The position numbers were made by a program, and so were the translations under genes. The notes under the pieces are model-generated. The model searched no databases and had not been told where the DNA came from. It saw only the letters and a program-made list of their open reading frames with translations. Shown piece after piece: positions 31,801-46,800 of a stretch of DNA of 64,000 bases. This DNA comes from Siderastrea siderea. Lineage: Eukaryota; Cnidaria; Anthozoa; Scleractinia; Rhizangiidae. Within the stretch, counting starts at the first letter, position 1. The number at the start of each line of letters is the position of its first letter. The DNA is taken from assembly GCA_964030785.1 (NCBI GenBank), contig OZ034975.1:36209369-36273368 (forward strand), in the 5' to 3' direction.

Positions 31801-34800
31801 TGCTGGCTCTTCTAACTCTTAAACATAAAAATGTTACGATAAAATCGCTTTCCCAGCTTCCATCTTAAAGGACGAGGGTTCAGCGCTCCCCAAATGTCCA
31901 TCCCCAGTCCATCCCACTAATAATCTGCTTGAATGACACTTGAATACACATGCCATGCACATTTATACTGTAGACCCCTGATTTGTAATTTGACTTCTCG
32001 TACCGACTTGCATTACATTTTGCGTTATTACATTATGCGTTAGAAAAGTTATTACATTTTGCTTTGAATACTTTGTTACATTTTGCGTCGATGTTGTTAG
32101 ATTTTGCGTTAGTATTACATTTTGCGGCGATTCTTATTACATTTTTAGTTAGTATTTCATTTTGGGGCGTAACGTAAGTTTAATTGCAGTTTAATTGCGC
32201 TCAGCAATTCCGACAGAGGTTGTTTGACCTTCCTTTGACGGTCTGTTTGTAGTTCAAAAACGATTTTCTAAACCTCCAGGTTCGTAAGACTGAAGAATCC
32301 TTTTCATTTTACCTTGCTGCTCGCGCTACCGTGAACACCAGACAAAATTTTTTGACGTATTTTTGACAAGTTTGATATTTGATATCCTGCAATTGGCCAA
32401 TCACAACGCAGATAATCTTGTAAGTCGGAGAAGTCAAGCACGAATTCCAAGCGCCATTGATTGATTTTGAGCGGCGGTCTGTTGATCGAAAACTATAGCA
32501 CTCGATCGACGCTTTTCAAGTTGAAGTCCTTAGGAGTTTTGCAGTGCTACACGCTCGGGTTGCAAATGTTTGTAAGTAAACGGCTTACTTTTTTCCGCGT
32601 TTGTTCAAGCGTAAAACATGCCAGTTTGTCAAGACTTTTTCTTTCCTTGTTTTTTTCTTTTATTGGTTTATTTGCCTGTTTAGCGCCTTTCTTTACTGGT
32701 GAACGGTGTCTGGATAACTTTCCAGGAAAGTGGAAAATTTTACCTGGAAAGTGTGTCCGGTGATGACTAGCCAATTTTATCATCGATTTGGCAATGTTTT
32801 ATTTATCATCGATTTGTGGCAATGTTTTATTTATCATCGATTTGTGGCCCTCGCGCTTCGCGCTCGGGCCACAAATGACACTACGCGGGCGCAAATATAC
32901 AATATTCCCGAAAAAAAGTCATTTTATTATCATTATTATCAATAAACAAGGCCAAATGATATTAAGAAATCTGACAAATTTAATGAGGCTTTTCCATAAA
33001 TATACAATTTGCTCTGAATGAGTTGACCCAATACTTCAAATAAACTCAAAATTATCTAACTATCTAATTGCCGGCACAAGTTACCTGCGAATTCAATCCA
33101 ATAAATTAGCTGTGTTTGAAAGAAAATAGGCCGAAAACAGTTAAAAGTCTCCCGAAAAATCCAGCAATAGACAACAAAAGATACAAAGATGGAAAATACA
33201 AGGATAATCACTTAGTCAGTACACGTTTCTACTCACTGTCACTTTCGATTACTACTCGGCGTCGTTTTACGGTTTCGCTTTCTGTTGAATGAGAAGGACC
33301 TGCACTCTGATAGATGTTCAAAGTTCCGATTTGAATGTGCTGAGTGCAGTTCGGATATGGCTGGGCTAACGAGAAAAACTGACTCTGCAGTGACTGAGAA
33401 ACTGAAGTGATTGCACTAGCACCGGCGATGTAGCTGCTTTCGGAATTTGTTGATGAGCGGTGTGACTCCTGAGATGTTACTGAGGACGAATGGCCATCAA
33501 ACGCTTCTTGCAAAAGCCTGGAGCAATGCCTTTTTTGTGCACTTGAAGTTTGAGAAATGTAGTGAGTCAAGCTTCTTTCATCTTTGTGTTTAGTGATCTC
33601 GCAAATCTGTTTGGCGTCAACTCCGCGCTGAAACAGAGATGTGACTGTGGAGGCACGAATGCAGTGATTCGTGTATTTTTCTGACAATTCGGCTTTCAAG
33701 GAAATGTTTTCCATGAGTTTGGCGATCTTGTTTTTGCCAAGCGGCTCATTTCGAAACCATTGTGATCCCTCTTTCTTGAAGTGCTTGTTAGGTGTTTGAA
33801 ACAGAGCCTGACAGTTTGGATTAAGGCAGAGGATGTAAAACTCGAAAGAACTAACGGGATCAAGCGGCGACGAGTTTTCGTACATTCGCACATCGGAATA
33901 ACTTTGGTCTTTTTGCTTTGACCCTCCTTGATAGTTCTTTGTTTGTTCAGTTTGCATTTCAGTAACATACCGTGCTCCGGAGTCATCTTTTTTTATGCCG
34001 AACGACTGCTTGGTGAGTTCTCGCCAACCTTCTCTACCACGGCGCCCAAAATAGAAGCAGATTGAAAACCACACAAACTCAAGAAGTCGCTCTGGTTCTG
34101 TCCATGCAGTTGAACCTAAACCTCCAGAAAAATATTCTCGTAGCTTCGTCATATCTCCAGCTGCAATTGCAGATTTATGCATAGGTTTAGGATTCATTTC
34201 TTTAGTGTACAGTTTGCATTTTGCCTCGAACATCGTGTTCGCAGGAAGAAATTCTTTGTCTTGTAAAATGTTTATAGTCCTGCTGAATGGGGCTGAAGTT
34301 AGTTTTCGATGAATCGCTGCTCGTATGCCAGTGAGGGTACTAGGGGTTAACGGTTGGCCCTTTTCCGATTTAACCTCCGCATAAAACTTCCTTAGAACTT
34401 CGTTGAGCTCCGCCGAAGTAACAGAATTCAGATCGACGTTGAGCTGTCGTTTCTCGCACCATTTCTCGAATTTCTTAATACCCCAAGAAGTGGCTCTTTT
34501 GGTATTTTCGGCTTGAGCTTGTGCTTCGATTTTATCCAATTCTTCCTTTCCCAGATCCGAGTTTTGACTAGAATCTTTAACTTCTTCCATTTTCGAAAGC
34601 TTAAACCTTTCTTTAACTTTCCGTTGATTGGGAAACTTTGTGCTTCAAACTGAACTTGCCGAATGGTTTTCCCGCGTCGGCGACGCTGATTGGTTAAAAT
34701 TAATCGGATGATGAACCAAGAACCAATCAGCTGCAGGGCCGTTAATGCATTAACGGCCCGCTAGGAGTCATTTGCGGCCCGCAAAGCGCGTGTTTACGAT

Positions 34801-37800
34801 AGGGCGGTTTTCAATTTGGCCGCGTGTATTGATAATAATGGTTATTTTGTAGGTCTATCTGGCCAATTTGGTGAACTGAAAATGTCCCAAATGAGGCGTG
34901 TATGCAACCCTTCTTTTTTAATTCGTTTCATATCAAAAAAGGATTGCTTGACAAAGAAGCTAAATAAGTGCTTGAGTCAGCATAGCAATTCAGGAGTCGT
35001 ATATGACTCCATTCGGCTGGAGGAGGGAGTGACGGATCGTTGCACCAACGTTCGGAAAAAAAAATGCGAACTGTTTGTGTAATAAAACGATGAAGCTTTG
35101 AATTTATTTTTATTGTTTTATAACAATATCCTTTTTGAACTGCTTCTTGGTTTAGCAGATTTCATGGATTTCTTCAGTTATAAAATCATGTTATGTTATG
35201 TTATATTATGTTATGTTATGTTATGTTATGTTATGTTATCTTGTGTTATGTTATGTTATGTTGTTATGTTATGTTACGTTACGTTACGTTATGTTGTTAT
35301 GTTATGTTATGTTATGTTATGTTATGTTATGTTATGTTATGTTATGTTATGTTATGACGTGGCTGTTATACATCTAGTTGAAATTTATTCAATGCAAGTT
35401 TCAATGGACTTTCCCTTTTTAGCATTGTTTTATTGTTAAATTTCCAGTGCCTCCCAAAATAACTAAAGTGGAACCAGACAGAAGATTAGTCGTTAACGCT
35501 GGACAGAGTAAGAACCTGACCTGTGAAGCATCTGGCGACCCAAAGCCACATATCACCTGGACAAGAGTTGGATTCTCAAAGGCTCAGTTCAATGCATCTG
35601 GTCACCAGCTCCATCTTGGTAACATACAGAGTAAAGACATTGGAGGATACAAATGTACCGCTGATAATGGATATGGCACTGCCACTAGTCTCTTTGTCCT
35701 AAACATTAACTGTAAGTTACAGTAAGTAAAAAAAATGGTATTAAGTGAAAGAGTTAGTATCCTTGCACTGACTGTGGTCATCTGTACTTCCACCTGACAT
35801 GTAGTCAAACCTGATGTTCCTTTGCACATCACTTTGCAACATTGTCATGCGATGTTGGTATTTTCATTGGCGGTTTCATCGGATCAATTTGTAGCCAGTG
35901 CAATCCACTTGGTTGCGTCATTGCTTCACGACAAACCTTAAATACAAAGGATTCTTTTAAAATTTAATCTACTAGTAACCACTGTAGACCAACTTTAAAG
36001 AAAATTGATATCTCAAAAAATTTCTTTGACAATGCCAATATAACCTTTAACGTTAAGTTGTGTATGAAGTGCTGAAATATAATTTATCTTGGGCCCTCTT
36101 TAGTGAAAACACTTTTATGTTTCTAGTCAAAAATGGCCTAGTGCCTAAACACATAATGGATATAACCTTAGAAACACGTTCTCGATCATTACGTCATGGA
36201 AACACTCCTTTCTTTATTTGGGCCCACCTAGGGAGAAAATTATATCGAACTGTCAGGGAAAAACAAACGATCACAGGTATTAAGAAACAAGAAATTCTGA
36301 AAAATTTACAGGCGGCCGATAGTCTCTCAACCTTGCATGCTTGCATGTATTAAGTCAATGTAATGTAACTAGTGAACCAGAAAGAACACTGAGCGGCTAT
36401 GTGGCCTTCAGAGAACTTGGAGCCGTAGGAAATTAAATTCGGTAGCATAAGATTGTGAATAAACGGAAGCTCTCTATAATTCTATAACTGTTGCTGATTG
36501 TTGCTGTCAAAATATTTTAAGTGTGTGAAAACTACATATGCAGTCGATTGTCGTGGATAACACTGTTCTAGTTGTTTTGAACTTTTCAGCTCTTATTAAA
36601 AAGGCAAGGGTTCCATTTGGATCTTAACGACTTGCAGCCTCTTGTTATAACAGCGATGCCATTGTCGTTAAGTAAGCTACAGTTGTGTCTGTTGGCCGCG
36701 CAACACCAAGAGGACTAAGTCAAGTGACTTACGATGACGACGACGACGAAAATGAAAAACAAAAAAACGTCCAGTTTATGAGTCGGTGACGTGCGTGCGC
36801 ACGATGGCTGCTGAAAAAGTTATAAATGTCCTAAGTGTGTGCGGCAGACCCCCCCAGGAGGGGGGGGGGAGTAATTCCTTTATTCAAAAAAAGCACTCTA
36901 AAATTTCTAAAGGAACATTTCTAGCCAAAGAAAACTCATACTCAGATTCACAACTCATGCTGCAGGAACTGGAGTCAAGAGCTAGACTTGGTTTGTCAGA
37001 CTCTAATTTACGTGTAATTAATATTAATTAGACGGCCACCGACTCATAAAATGGTCGGTTTTTTTGTTTTTCGTTTTCGTCGTCGTCGTCGTAAGTTACT
37101 TGCCGCAGGCCAACCGGCCTCTGAGCAATGGTCTTGCTGTTATAATGACGGAAACACTTAAATTTTTGGTACCCACTTTAATAAAACACAATCGATTTTA
37201 TCAGTTTGAAAATTAATCTCGCAAATACCGGACATTCTCCTCATGAATAAACCATAACATCACCTTTGAAGAAGATGAAGAGTTTTTAAGTTGAATTAAA
37301 TTTCGGGGGTATGTATTGACGAACTACATTGCAATTGCTGCGGACGTGTTTAACAAATCGTGTTTTAAAGGGAACACGGTGACAGATCGTGACAGTGCGC
37401 CATATCGGACGTCCATAAGCACGCAGTTCACAGTTCATCGCAAGCCAAGGTGTGCCATAGTTGCAACATTCCCAAAATATTGCATCACACTTTCACGCTT
37501 TTCGTCACCTAGGTTCACATGCTGTCTTCCTTAGTAGTGGGAAGGATAGCCTGCGCCGCAGACGGAATATGACCCTCGGTTATTACTGAGGGTCATATTC
37601 CGTCTGCGGCGCAGGCTGGGGGAATGGGGGATGCCGTTAAGTCACCACGGACCGCCTGTAAATTCTTCAGAATACCCAAAATATCTTTCTCAATAGTGAC
37701 ACAACATTTCTCAAAATATTGCTTCAAATAGTCACTGTTTTGGTCACACAGATTCACTTGCTGGGTCTCCTTCGGATCTTAAGAGAGGGAGAGCAGAGTT

Positions 37801-40800
37801 ACCATCGGCCGACTGTAAATTTTTCAGAATCTCTTGTCATAGTTTAAAACAATTACCTCTGACAGGTCCAAACCAGTGTAGAGTAGTAACCGTTGGAATC
37901 AGGATAACAGGAGGTGCAGAATGGGGAGATGCTCTTAGGATTCATGGCTCGATTGAGTTCAATACACTGAAGGTTAATTTAACATTAGAAGTAAGTTATC
38001 AGATGATATTAAATTTTAATTGTGAGAAATTGTTGTTTAAAAGGTTGCAAGTTTTATCAGATCAGCACATTCTGAGAGTAGTTCGAGTTGATTCCTATTG
38101 ACAAGGAGTATTTTTAATCCCCTGGAACCATGCTTGGAGAGGTGGGCTCTGAACCCAAGGCTCCTAAAGAACCCAGTATGGGGCAGAGAATTCCTGGAAA
38201 GTCTTGAAATTTCAACATTGTAATGTCCCTGCGTCTGGAAATCCCAGAATATCAAAATAATTAAGTCACAAGATGCTATCTGTATAACAAAAGCATCAAT
38301 AGTCCAGTTGCCAGCAAAGCAACTCGCCATTTGCCTTCCCTTGTGCTATCAGCATGATTTCTGGGTATCCAAGGTAATCGGGATTTTGCTTCATATGGTC
38401 ATGAAGAGTCATGGGATCTTGGGGAAGCCTGGTCCAGGCTGATATCCTGTCTTCTTACAGGCAGATTACTCAGTGCAATCCATCTACTGAGAATAACTTC
38501 CACTTAACTAATTTCCAAGGTTGAATCCAATATTGTAATCATCCAACCGTAGCGTCATTTGAAATGTCTTGCATAGATTGGATGAATAATAGAGTAGTTT
38601 CTCATTTGGAACCAGTTTGTGTTACACAACCTTGCTTGTTACGCAAACTTAAAAGAAATCGCCACTGCTGGAAGAAAGCCAAGCAAACGTTATATATCAT
38701 CCCTCATCTGTCAACTGAGGTCTACTGCATTTGTTCCAAATGTTGCGTTACGGATAGTCAGCCTTCACAATGCCTGTGAAATAGAAGAAAAATTGTTTGA
38801 TCAAACGACAATCTAATAAAGCTCTTTAAAAATGGGAGAGACTCTTAAAGAAGACAATTGTTTTTACCACGAAAAAGGAGCAAAATAAGTAAGAATAAAA
38901 CATCTTTTTTTCCACGACAAAACTACAATCCGTAACTTCAAAACCGCCGTATAATTTTCATATTATGCAGATAATAGTGTTTATCTGGGAACAATTTGGT
39001 GTAGCAAGTTAGGTTACCATAGCAACCACATTTTGAGAAACATTTTTTGAGAATTTTGAATTTTCTTCCTTTTTATGAAAGATACTTCACGTTACGTTAC
39101 TTTTACATTTTTAGAACATTAAAGTGGTCTTCTGTTGACTTTATTTGGTTTTTCGGCTAAATCTTGGTGTTTTTCGGAGGTTTTGGAGCAATTCAAGAAA
39201 TCCAAGATGGTGAATCTATGATGGCCGCCATTTGGGAACATGTTATAATTCTTCGTCACCATTTTGTGATGTGGCTGTCAAAGAAAACAATTTTGGAGAC
39301 ATTAAAAATCTATGAGTTATGCAAGGGGACGGAATCTCCAGTCTTAAAAGAGCAAATATAGAGTTAAGAGTGGTATATGTTTCACTAAAACACTTCACTG
39401 TACCCTTCAGATTCGAGTTCCTTCATGATATTTTGAATGGGAGAGGAGTGGAGCACAAGTGCCCTGATTTTTCTCTTTTTCTAAGTTTACTTTTATTTTT
39501 TTCTTTTATCCTGTAGTTTTGTTTGTCACTTCTTTTATGACCCTGCATTTAAGAAAATCATGTTAAGGGTTTGTCCGAAAGCTGTCTCAGTGTTAAGTTA
39601 AACAATCCCCTTCAGCGCTGGGTTAGCATACATGTCAGGTACGTTTCGGGCTTTCCTTAAATGAATCTATCTGTTGTAAATACTAGATAGCAAGCTTGTA
39701 CAGCCTGCCTAACAATGCTGGAAAACAGCTTTATGAACTGGAAGTTGTAAATTTCTGGTGAGTGTTCTGCATGCATTCTTTGATGTGATTGATAATTAAG
39801 ATAAGGCATTATTTTCGTTTATAAAGCGGCTTCCACCATAAATCAAAACTGCTAAATAAATAGCTTAAACAAATACAAAAGCTAGATTCCAAGATAGCTG
39901 TGCATTGCAAATCATACTATGAAAATTTATTTGAATAATAAATCAATTGTTATCTGCGAAACATCGACGGTAATGCTAAAAAACACTATAGTTAGTTCTT
40001 GCTTGGCGCGTTTTTTACACTTTTAGATCAGTTAGTGCCCTTTTACTGTTTTTCTATTTTATTTTATCTTATTTTATTTTGAAACGTTTTTGGAGTTTCG
40101 AAAAATAGCAAGAAATTCGAAGAAAACCAAGATGGTCCTTTTTTGTTCTTTTATGCCATGTGAGGTCATCAGCTCAGCTTGTTAAATTTGTTGTCTCTGG
40201 CGTGGCTTCACAACCTTAGTCAAAATACGCACAAGAAGCTTGTTTTTACTCAAATAGACTTCGGAAGTAAGTCTCAAATCCACTCATTTCTCATGTCACT
40301 TCTCTAAGTTCGTCCAAGTTTCCTTTCATTTCCTTCGTAGGTACGAGTCAGCTACTTGTTTCCGCCATTCAAACATTTTCGCTTTCAAGCTATGGCAAAT
40401 AATTTCCTTTTTTTTTTGTCTAGAAAATGATACCAGGCAGTCGATTAGAAATAAGTTTTCACCCACCAACTGACGTAATACGCCCGTGAGTTTTTCGGTT
40501 TTTGCAGGGTTTGACGGATTTACAAGATAGAATCTCACCTGTGTTAGTAAATAACTCTTTCAAACGGGTCTTTAAAAGAAGTATGAAGGTGTCATTACGG
40601 CGTATCACTCTATGAAAGGCGTGTAAAGTGTGTGATTGAAGATGAAATTTGCCTTTGAGGAGAGGTAGTTCAGTACTAATTGGTGGGGCATTTGAACGGC
40701 TTTTTTGCCCCGAGGGGAGGGAATTTGAACAAGCCAATCTTCAAGAGTTCAAATGCCCGGGGGTTGCCCGGGGGGGGGATGTTGAACTTTCGAATTGATC

Positions 40801-43800
40801 GGCGCATAACATACCTCCCTAGTTGCTAGTAGATTTTTGGAAAATCCCTGGTGAGTTTTATATATATTTCTCCCTGGTGTAGAAATTAGTTTCCCTAATG
40901 GAATGTATTCTTATGATTTTCTCACCAAAAGTCCCAATTCCCACTCGAAATGCTGGAAATCGCATTTCCGAGAACCTAAATTCGTTGCAGTGCAAAGAGT
41001 GGTAAACAACTTCACTTGGTGTGATTTCTTTCATCAGGGAAGGGTCGAGTATCTGGGCCATTGTTCAGTTGCATTTTAAAGAAGGGGTTAGTGACCCGTT
41101 ACAGCCTCTACGAGATGCCGTATCTGATGGAAAGCTTGGGCCATTCACCGTTGATAGACAGCTGGATCTAAATCCAAGTATTTGTTAGACTTTGAGTTCG
41201 TTATTTCATTGCACTATTTACTGCTTAAAAGTATTTATTCTAATGTCCAAATTTCATCTGCACATTGAAACAATACAGTCATAATTTATACACTTACCTG
41301 TTAGCATCTATAATCACTGCAAGAGATAGGTGCATTTTTTTACCGTCCCTCGCAATTTTGTGGCATTCTCAATGAAAATGTATTAAAAAATTAAGTCATT
41401 TCTGATCAGTTGCTACACGTCCTACATGCCTGCATCTGACAAAATACGATGTACATATATATACACGTATCAGAAAGTCAGACAGCAATTTTCTAATGAA
41501 GCTTTACATACAAATTGTACGCTATTTTATCTTGGTGGAAACGAAATTAAGCCGCGGAGCGGTGACAATGTGCTGCGAGCTACAACGAGCAGCCAGAGGG
41601 ATAGTGGCTGCCATGAACACGGCAATTTCCCTGAACAAAGACATGTCATGCCCATGTCATGATCATGGGCAGACATATCTCGTTCAAATAAGAATAACGC
41701 ACAGATTAGCGCTACGTTAATGGTTGACAATGTATTACTCCACTTTAAATTCTCTAACCACATCCAGTTCCGTTATGGTAAGTACTTTTTGGAAGAACAG
41801 AATTCAACCAGAGCTAACACATTCAGTTTTCACTTTATTTTTAGTTTCCACTAAGCCAACGCCAACGGATTTTGATTCAGGTATGTTAGTCTAACAAATT
41901 TTTAAATATCGTGTCCTAAAAATAAAACAAAACCTGCGAAAAGTTTGCATTGGAGAGTACAAGGAGACTCGAACTCGGTTGTAATTTTTATGAAGCAAGA
42001 AATAATGGAACGGTAATAAAGAATTACATATCCCTTAAATAGGCAACCCACAAAACAATACAGCATGCAGCAAACGCATAGTTTTCCTTGCGTAGAGACT
42101 CGACAGGCATTTTTCAGGGACAGACATTGGTCGATCAAACAGATTGGCGCTAAGTTTTAGTTTGCCGGAGTCCCTAATCTCTATGATATTACCATGCAAA
42201 GTATTTTTCCCTTTAAATTTCTAACCACTTCCAGGCCTGCTTTTAGTGACATCATGTGGTATTTTTTGAAGTGAGGAATACAAACAGAACTAAAAGATAA
42301 AAAATTCCAATTTATATATTTTTAGTTTCCACTGAGCCGACGCCTACAGAAAATGATGCAGGTATGTTGTTCCAACACATTGTCTTGGTATCGCGTCGTA
42401 TAACTAAAACAAAACCAGCGAAAAGTTTCCATTGTAGAGCAGTTCACATCTTTTTTTAGACTCGGGCGCCGTACGTGCAAACTCATACCCCCACTGGGGT
42501 ACAAGGAGGGTTAGTGGAGCCCCACCCTTGAGTTGTTCTGTTAAAATATTTCGAACTGCAGCGAAACCTGCATTAAGCGAACTCATATTAAGCGGACACT
42601 CTATATTAAGCTGATACCAGCTTAAATCTCTAAATTTTCTTCCAATGCATACGTTAAAACGAGCCTGTATTCGGGAGGGACCTTCATTATATTAAGATGA
42701 CGCGGACACCAAAATCAAGACATTTTGTTACGAGAAACCTGCATTAAGCGGACACCGAGTTTCCAGAAGGTATTTTTATGACATTGTGGCATTGCTATCT
42801 GCTTTGAAAAGCCTTTTATCCAGGTAATTTATTAATTCTACCCTGAACGGCCAGTTGCGAAAGGTTTGCGATAAACCATAAAATAACATAAATAAAATAA
42901 GAATGCGGGTAAACAAAGGTGGAGATATAAGAGGAAAATAATTAATTATTGTTTTGCAATTTATCAGAACCTGTATTAACCCTATTCTGCCTGGGGGGGG
43001 GGGGGGGGGCACATTGTGCCCGCGCTGACTTTAACGAATTATAACTTTTAAACGGCTAGACGAATAATCACCAAATCTCGTGACTTTTCCTAAAATTTAT
43101 CAGAGAAAATTCTCCTGTGTCAATGACGTGTCTATGATGTTTGACGTTTCCATAGCAACCGTCTTCTCAGAAGGGTATTTTGACTATTTTCTGTCTTTTT
43201 TCAGTCTTTTTTCAGGTTTTTCCCCTTCGTTTGTAAGAAGAAGATAATTTTTTTTTTTACTTTTGTGAGCTTGTTTTGACTAAGTATGTTTCTTAGAACA
43301 AAATCATATATTTTCTGGCGACGTCATTGTCAGCTGTATGACTGCAGGTTTGGGATTCAAGATGGCGGCGAGGGTCCCAAGGGTGTCCTCCTAATACAAA
43401 TTTCACTGTACCTCTGAGGGTTAAGCCCCCGTTTATCAGATGGCATTGTGCAGCTTTGCTGTTACAATTATTACGTTATTCGATCGTGCTGGCAATGTTT
43501 GGTTTCAATTATATTGCTTTCAGGCCAGTTCTGATGGTCTTCCCTTGTTACAGCGCAAACAATCAGGAAACCTCGTATGGCGGGTCCAACTTGTCGAAAC
43601 TGAAAGCATTTAAACTCGTTGAACGCAATACACCTCTTCTCCTTTTGCCCAATTTCATTGCTATTGGATATATAAAAGTATTTATTAATAAACAAATTGT
43701 CACTATGCCCGTATATGCTCAGCAAGCCCTCAATATCTGCCATCCGCAAATGACAGATATCCAGCGATATACGTAGCTGACCATATTTGGAAGTGCACTG

Positions 43801-46800
43801 TAGATCTTTTTTCACGGCATATTCTGGCGGCCATTTTGAAAAGCGAGGCAGTTTTAGCAGTGTTCTCCGGAAATTTGAACACCCTCAAAAAAATATTCCA
43901 CGACTAAATTCTCTCAAAAAGTCAACAAGTATTTGCTTCAGCTTACCAGAGATTGATTTGGAATTTTCATAGTGAAAACTCAACCGAGAAAATGCTACTG
44001 CGAGCGAAACATATTTTAACTTCAAACTTACTTGCTCACGGAAAGTGGTAAAGTTAAAAAGATATTTATTCATAGGAGGAGGACTTATTCTCGGTAAGGT
44101 AGCATTTTTTTTAACTTTGTCTTGTTATTTCCAAACGTGAGTCTTTTTTAAGTGAACGATAGTGAACTTCGATTTCTTGAAGTTTTGCTTTGGTGTTCAT
44201 TATGTGTTGCCAGCTTTTAGCGTTTTTACCATAGAACCATGGTTTTTCTCCTTCTAAAAATGGAAGTTGATGAGAATTTGTTGAATAATGAAACAATTAT
44301 CCTGCTCAATCTTGCGGAATATCTCCTGAGCTAGATTTTTAGTATCAGGTGATATTCTGTGCGATTTTGCAGGATAATTGTTAAATATAAGGATTGATCA
44401 TCTTATCGTATCTTGTTTTCTCTTAAAAACCCTGCCTAACAGGATTTAACTGTGTTCTTTCCATAGGTTCACGTGAGATCCATCCCGCTGTTTACATCTC
44501 TGTCATCATTTTCTTTTTTTTTGTGCTGATATTTATTGTTATTGTGATCTTTTTCCTCTGGAGAAGAAGCAAACGTGCAAGTACGTCAATTGCGAGCTTT
44601 AGCGGCCACAATGGCAACACTAACCAAAACGTCACTTACAAAAAATTTACATTCCTTAAACTATTTCGTGATTTACCTTACCTTTTCCACTAGAAAATGT
44701 GGCCGAACAAACCTGAAAATGAATTCTGTAGCGATTTCGTTCAAGTTAAAAAGGAAACAGATCAATTGCCTTGGTGTGTTTACGTTCTCCATAAAACATT
44801 AAATATGGTCATTTCACGGCCTTATTTTGTAGAGGGCGGCAAAAAGTAAACAGAAATTTATAACGACAGTGCAGACTATATATTATGCTGGAAATATATA
44901 TGAAACAGGTACGCGCTAAGAAATTTATTTGCTGTCATGGGCATAAATCTCCGGCATGAAATCCATAACCATCCTGCAAGATGAAAAGCGATGGCCTTAA
45001 AGTTGACAACCCCCCCCCCCCCCCCCCCTTAGCGCCTTAGCATAACTGAGTTACCCCCTGGAGGTCCCTTCGGTCTCTTAAGATCACTGTTTTATTCCCG
45101 AGTTATGGCAACTAGTGATTAAAAACAACAAGTTTTATTCTCTTAGCGTCAACAAGGTGCCTACCAAGCTAAAATTTCACGCACTAAAAGAGATGTTTAC
45201 CATACTCCTTGGTGCATGTGCACTAACTGTGCACGCGTTTACGAGGCAAGAAATTATACGTATTATTGGGCAATGTGGGAACTGCAATGACGATTATTCT
45301 TTTTTTATCTTACTTTGTCAGGAGTTCCACCAGAGACAAGCCAACAGGGTCAAACACATCAACTTATACAAGTTCCTGGGTAAGCTCTTAGCCCTGGCCA
45401 TAAGAAACGCAAGACAATGCAGGTTTCACAACGCCGACATAGAAAGAGAGATTTTACACAATCCCCCCAAAAAATAAAATCAAACAGTCATTTGTATTGG
45501 GATAAATTTATGTTACGGGATAAAGACAAAAACTTGGCGACATATATTTTTTTCGCAATGCAATTTAGTAAAGGGTCTTTCTTATCCTGCTAAATGCCAA
45601 GAAAAGTCTACTTAAGTAGTCCTCATCAATTATTCCGACATCAATAACCTCAGAGACGATGCTGGGGATTTTTTTGCTGTTTGGATACAAAATAAAACTT
45701 TGGAAAGACAGTGAAAGATTTGGCTTCGTACATTTACTTTAAACCGTCAGGCCATACCGTCTACGTTATTAAAACACACATTCCATTATTGCATCCAATT
45801 GAAGGTTTAAAATTTATCTGTGCTTTATCGCTGATGAGATTAAGAAATTTATCCAATGCCATTCTCCTTAAACTGAATTAAGGGCTTGCTTTCAACGCGT
45901 GCTGTTTGCTGTGCTACATTTCGATATGCGATAACACCTGATCATTTGCAGCAGATTTTTATATTCTGCGCGCAGACGTTTCCACACTCAAACTAGATTT
46001 ACAATGCTCGTAGTAATTCAGTTTTCTTTAATAGCATCGTACCATTAGGCTATCTGCCATTTCACTTCTCTAACCCACCCCTTTCAAATTGATTGCCGAA
46101 CTAAAATTTCTCTAGCAGATGATTGTCAGAAGGTGGAATTTCATTCTCGCCGGCTCTGCAATTTAAGCAAAAACCGTCAGTATCGCTGGATGCCGCTGTT
46201 TCTCATTTCTTGCCTCCATATAACATAACAACAATTTGTACTTGAAACTTCTTTAATTTTATTTTGAGCTGCATTTATTCCTCCAAATTATCACTAACCA
46301 GTTTTAAATACCCTTAACTTGCGCGTTCTTAAAGATTTAGCAATGCAAGACTGCGAGTAGTTTCTAATGTTGGCGAAAGTGATTGTTTCGCCCGTCCCAC
46401 AATCGCCATCGCCAAAATTGGAGACTACTCGCAGTCTATAGCAATGCTATAGTGAACTTGAATAAATTGTTGTTGTTGTTGTTGTTTTTTGAGCTACATT
46501 TATTCCTCCAAATTATCACTAACCTGTCTCAAATACCTTGACCTGCGCGTCTTTTAAGATTCAGCAATGCTATAATTGTTGTTGTTGTTGTTGTTTGTAA
46601 TTATTGTAGATTTTTGGTTTCAGAACAAATGAGACACCAAGAGGCGATTTCCTTATATTTATGGTATGTCATTATTCATATACAATTTATTTTGGAAAAC
46701 GGTTAAAAACTATAAAGCCAAGGCAATGTTTGTCTGAAAAAGCAGCGTTAAGACCACCCAACCTTACCACTTGGAACACAATGCGCTGGTGCAAAACAAA

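Larger units (their letters stand above)
32843..34790 (-). mobile_element. Crypton-like element between imperfect inverted repeats
   Basis: A single minus-strand tyrosine recombinase gene is bracketed by an imperfect inverted repeat: the right end reads CCCGCTAGGAGTCATTTGCG and GCCCGCAAAGCGCG (about 34757-34790), and the left end, reverse-complemented, reads CCCGCGTAGTGTCATTTGTG and GCCCGAGCGCG (about 32843-32887). Each end can fold by itself. Three direct copies of TTTATCATCGATTTG border the left end. Cryptons normally lack terminal inverted repeats, so the borders are tentative. Confidence 0.55.

Noticed and set aside
35098..35439. Frame with repeated Met-Leu-Cys-Tyr-Val
   Set aside because: Product of the (TTATG)n microsatellite.
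45115..45477. 120-codon + frame over receptor exon 10
   Set aside because: It is in a different frame from exon 10, has no recognisable domain, and the exon 10 frame joins in phase with both neighbours.
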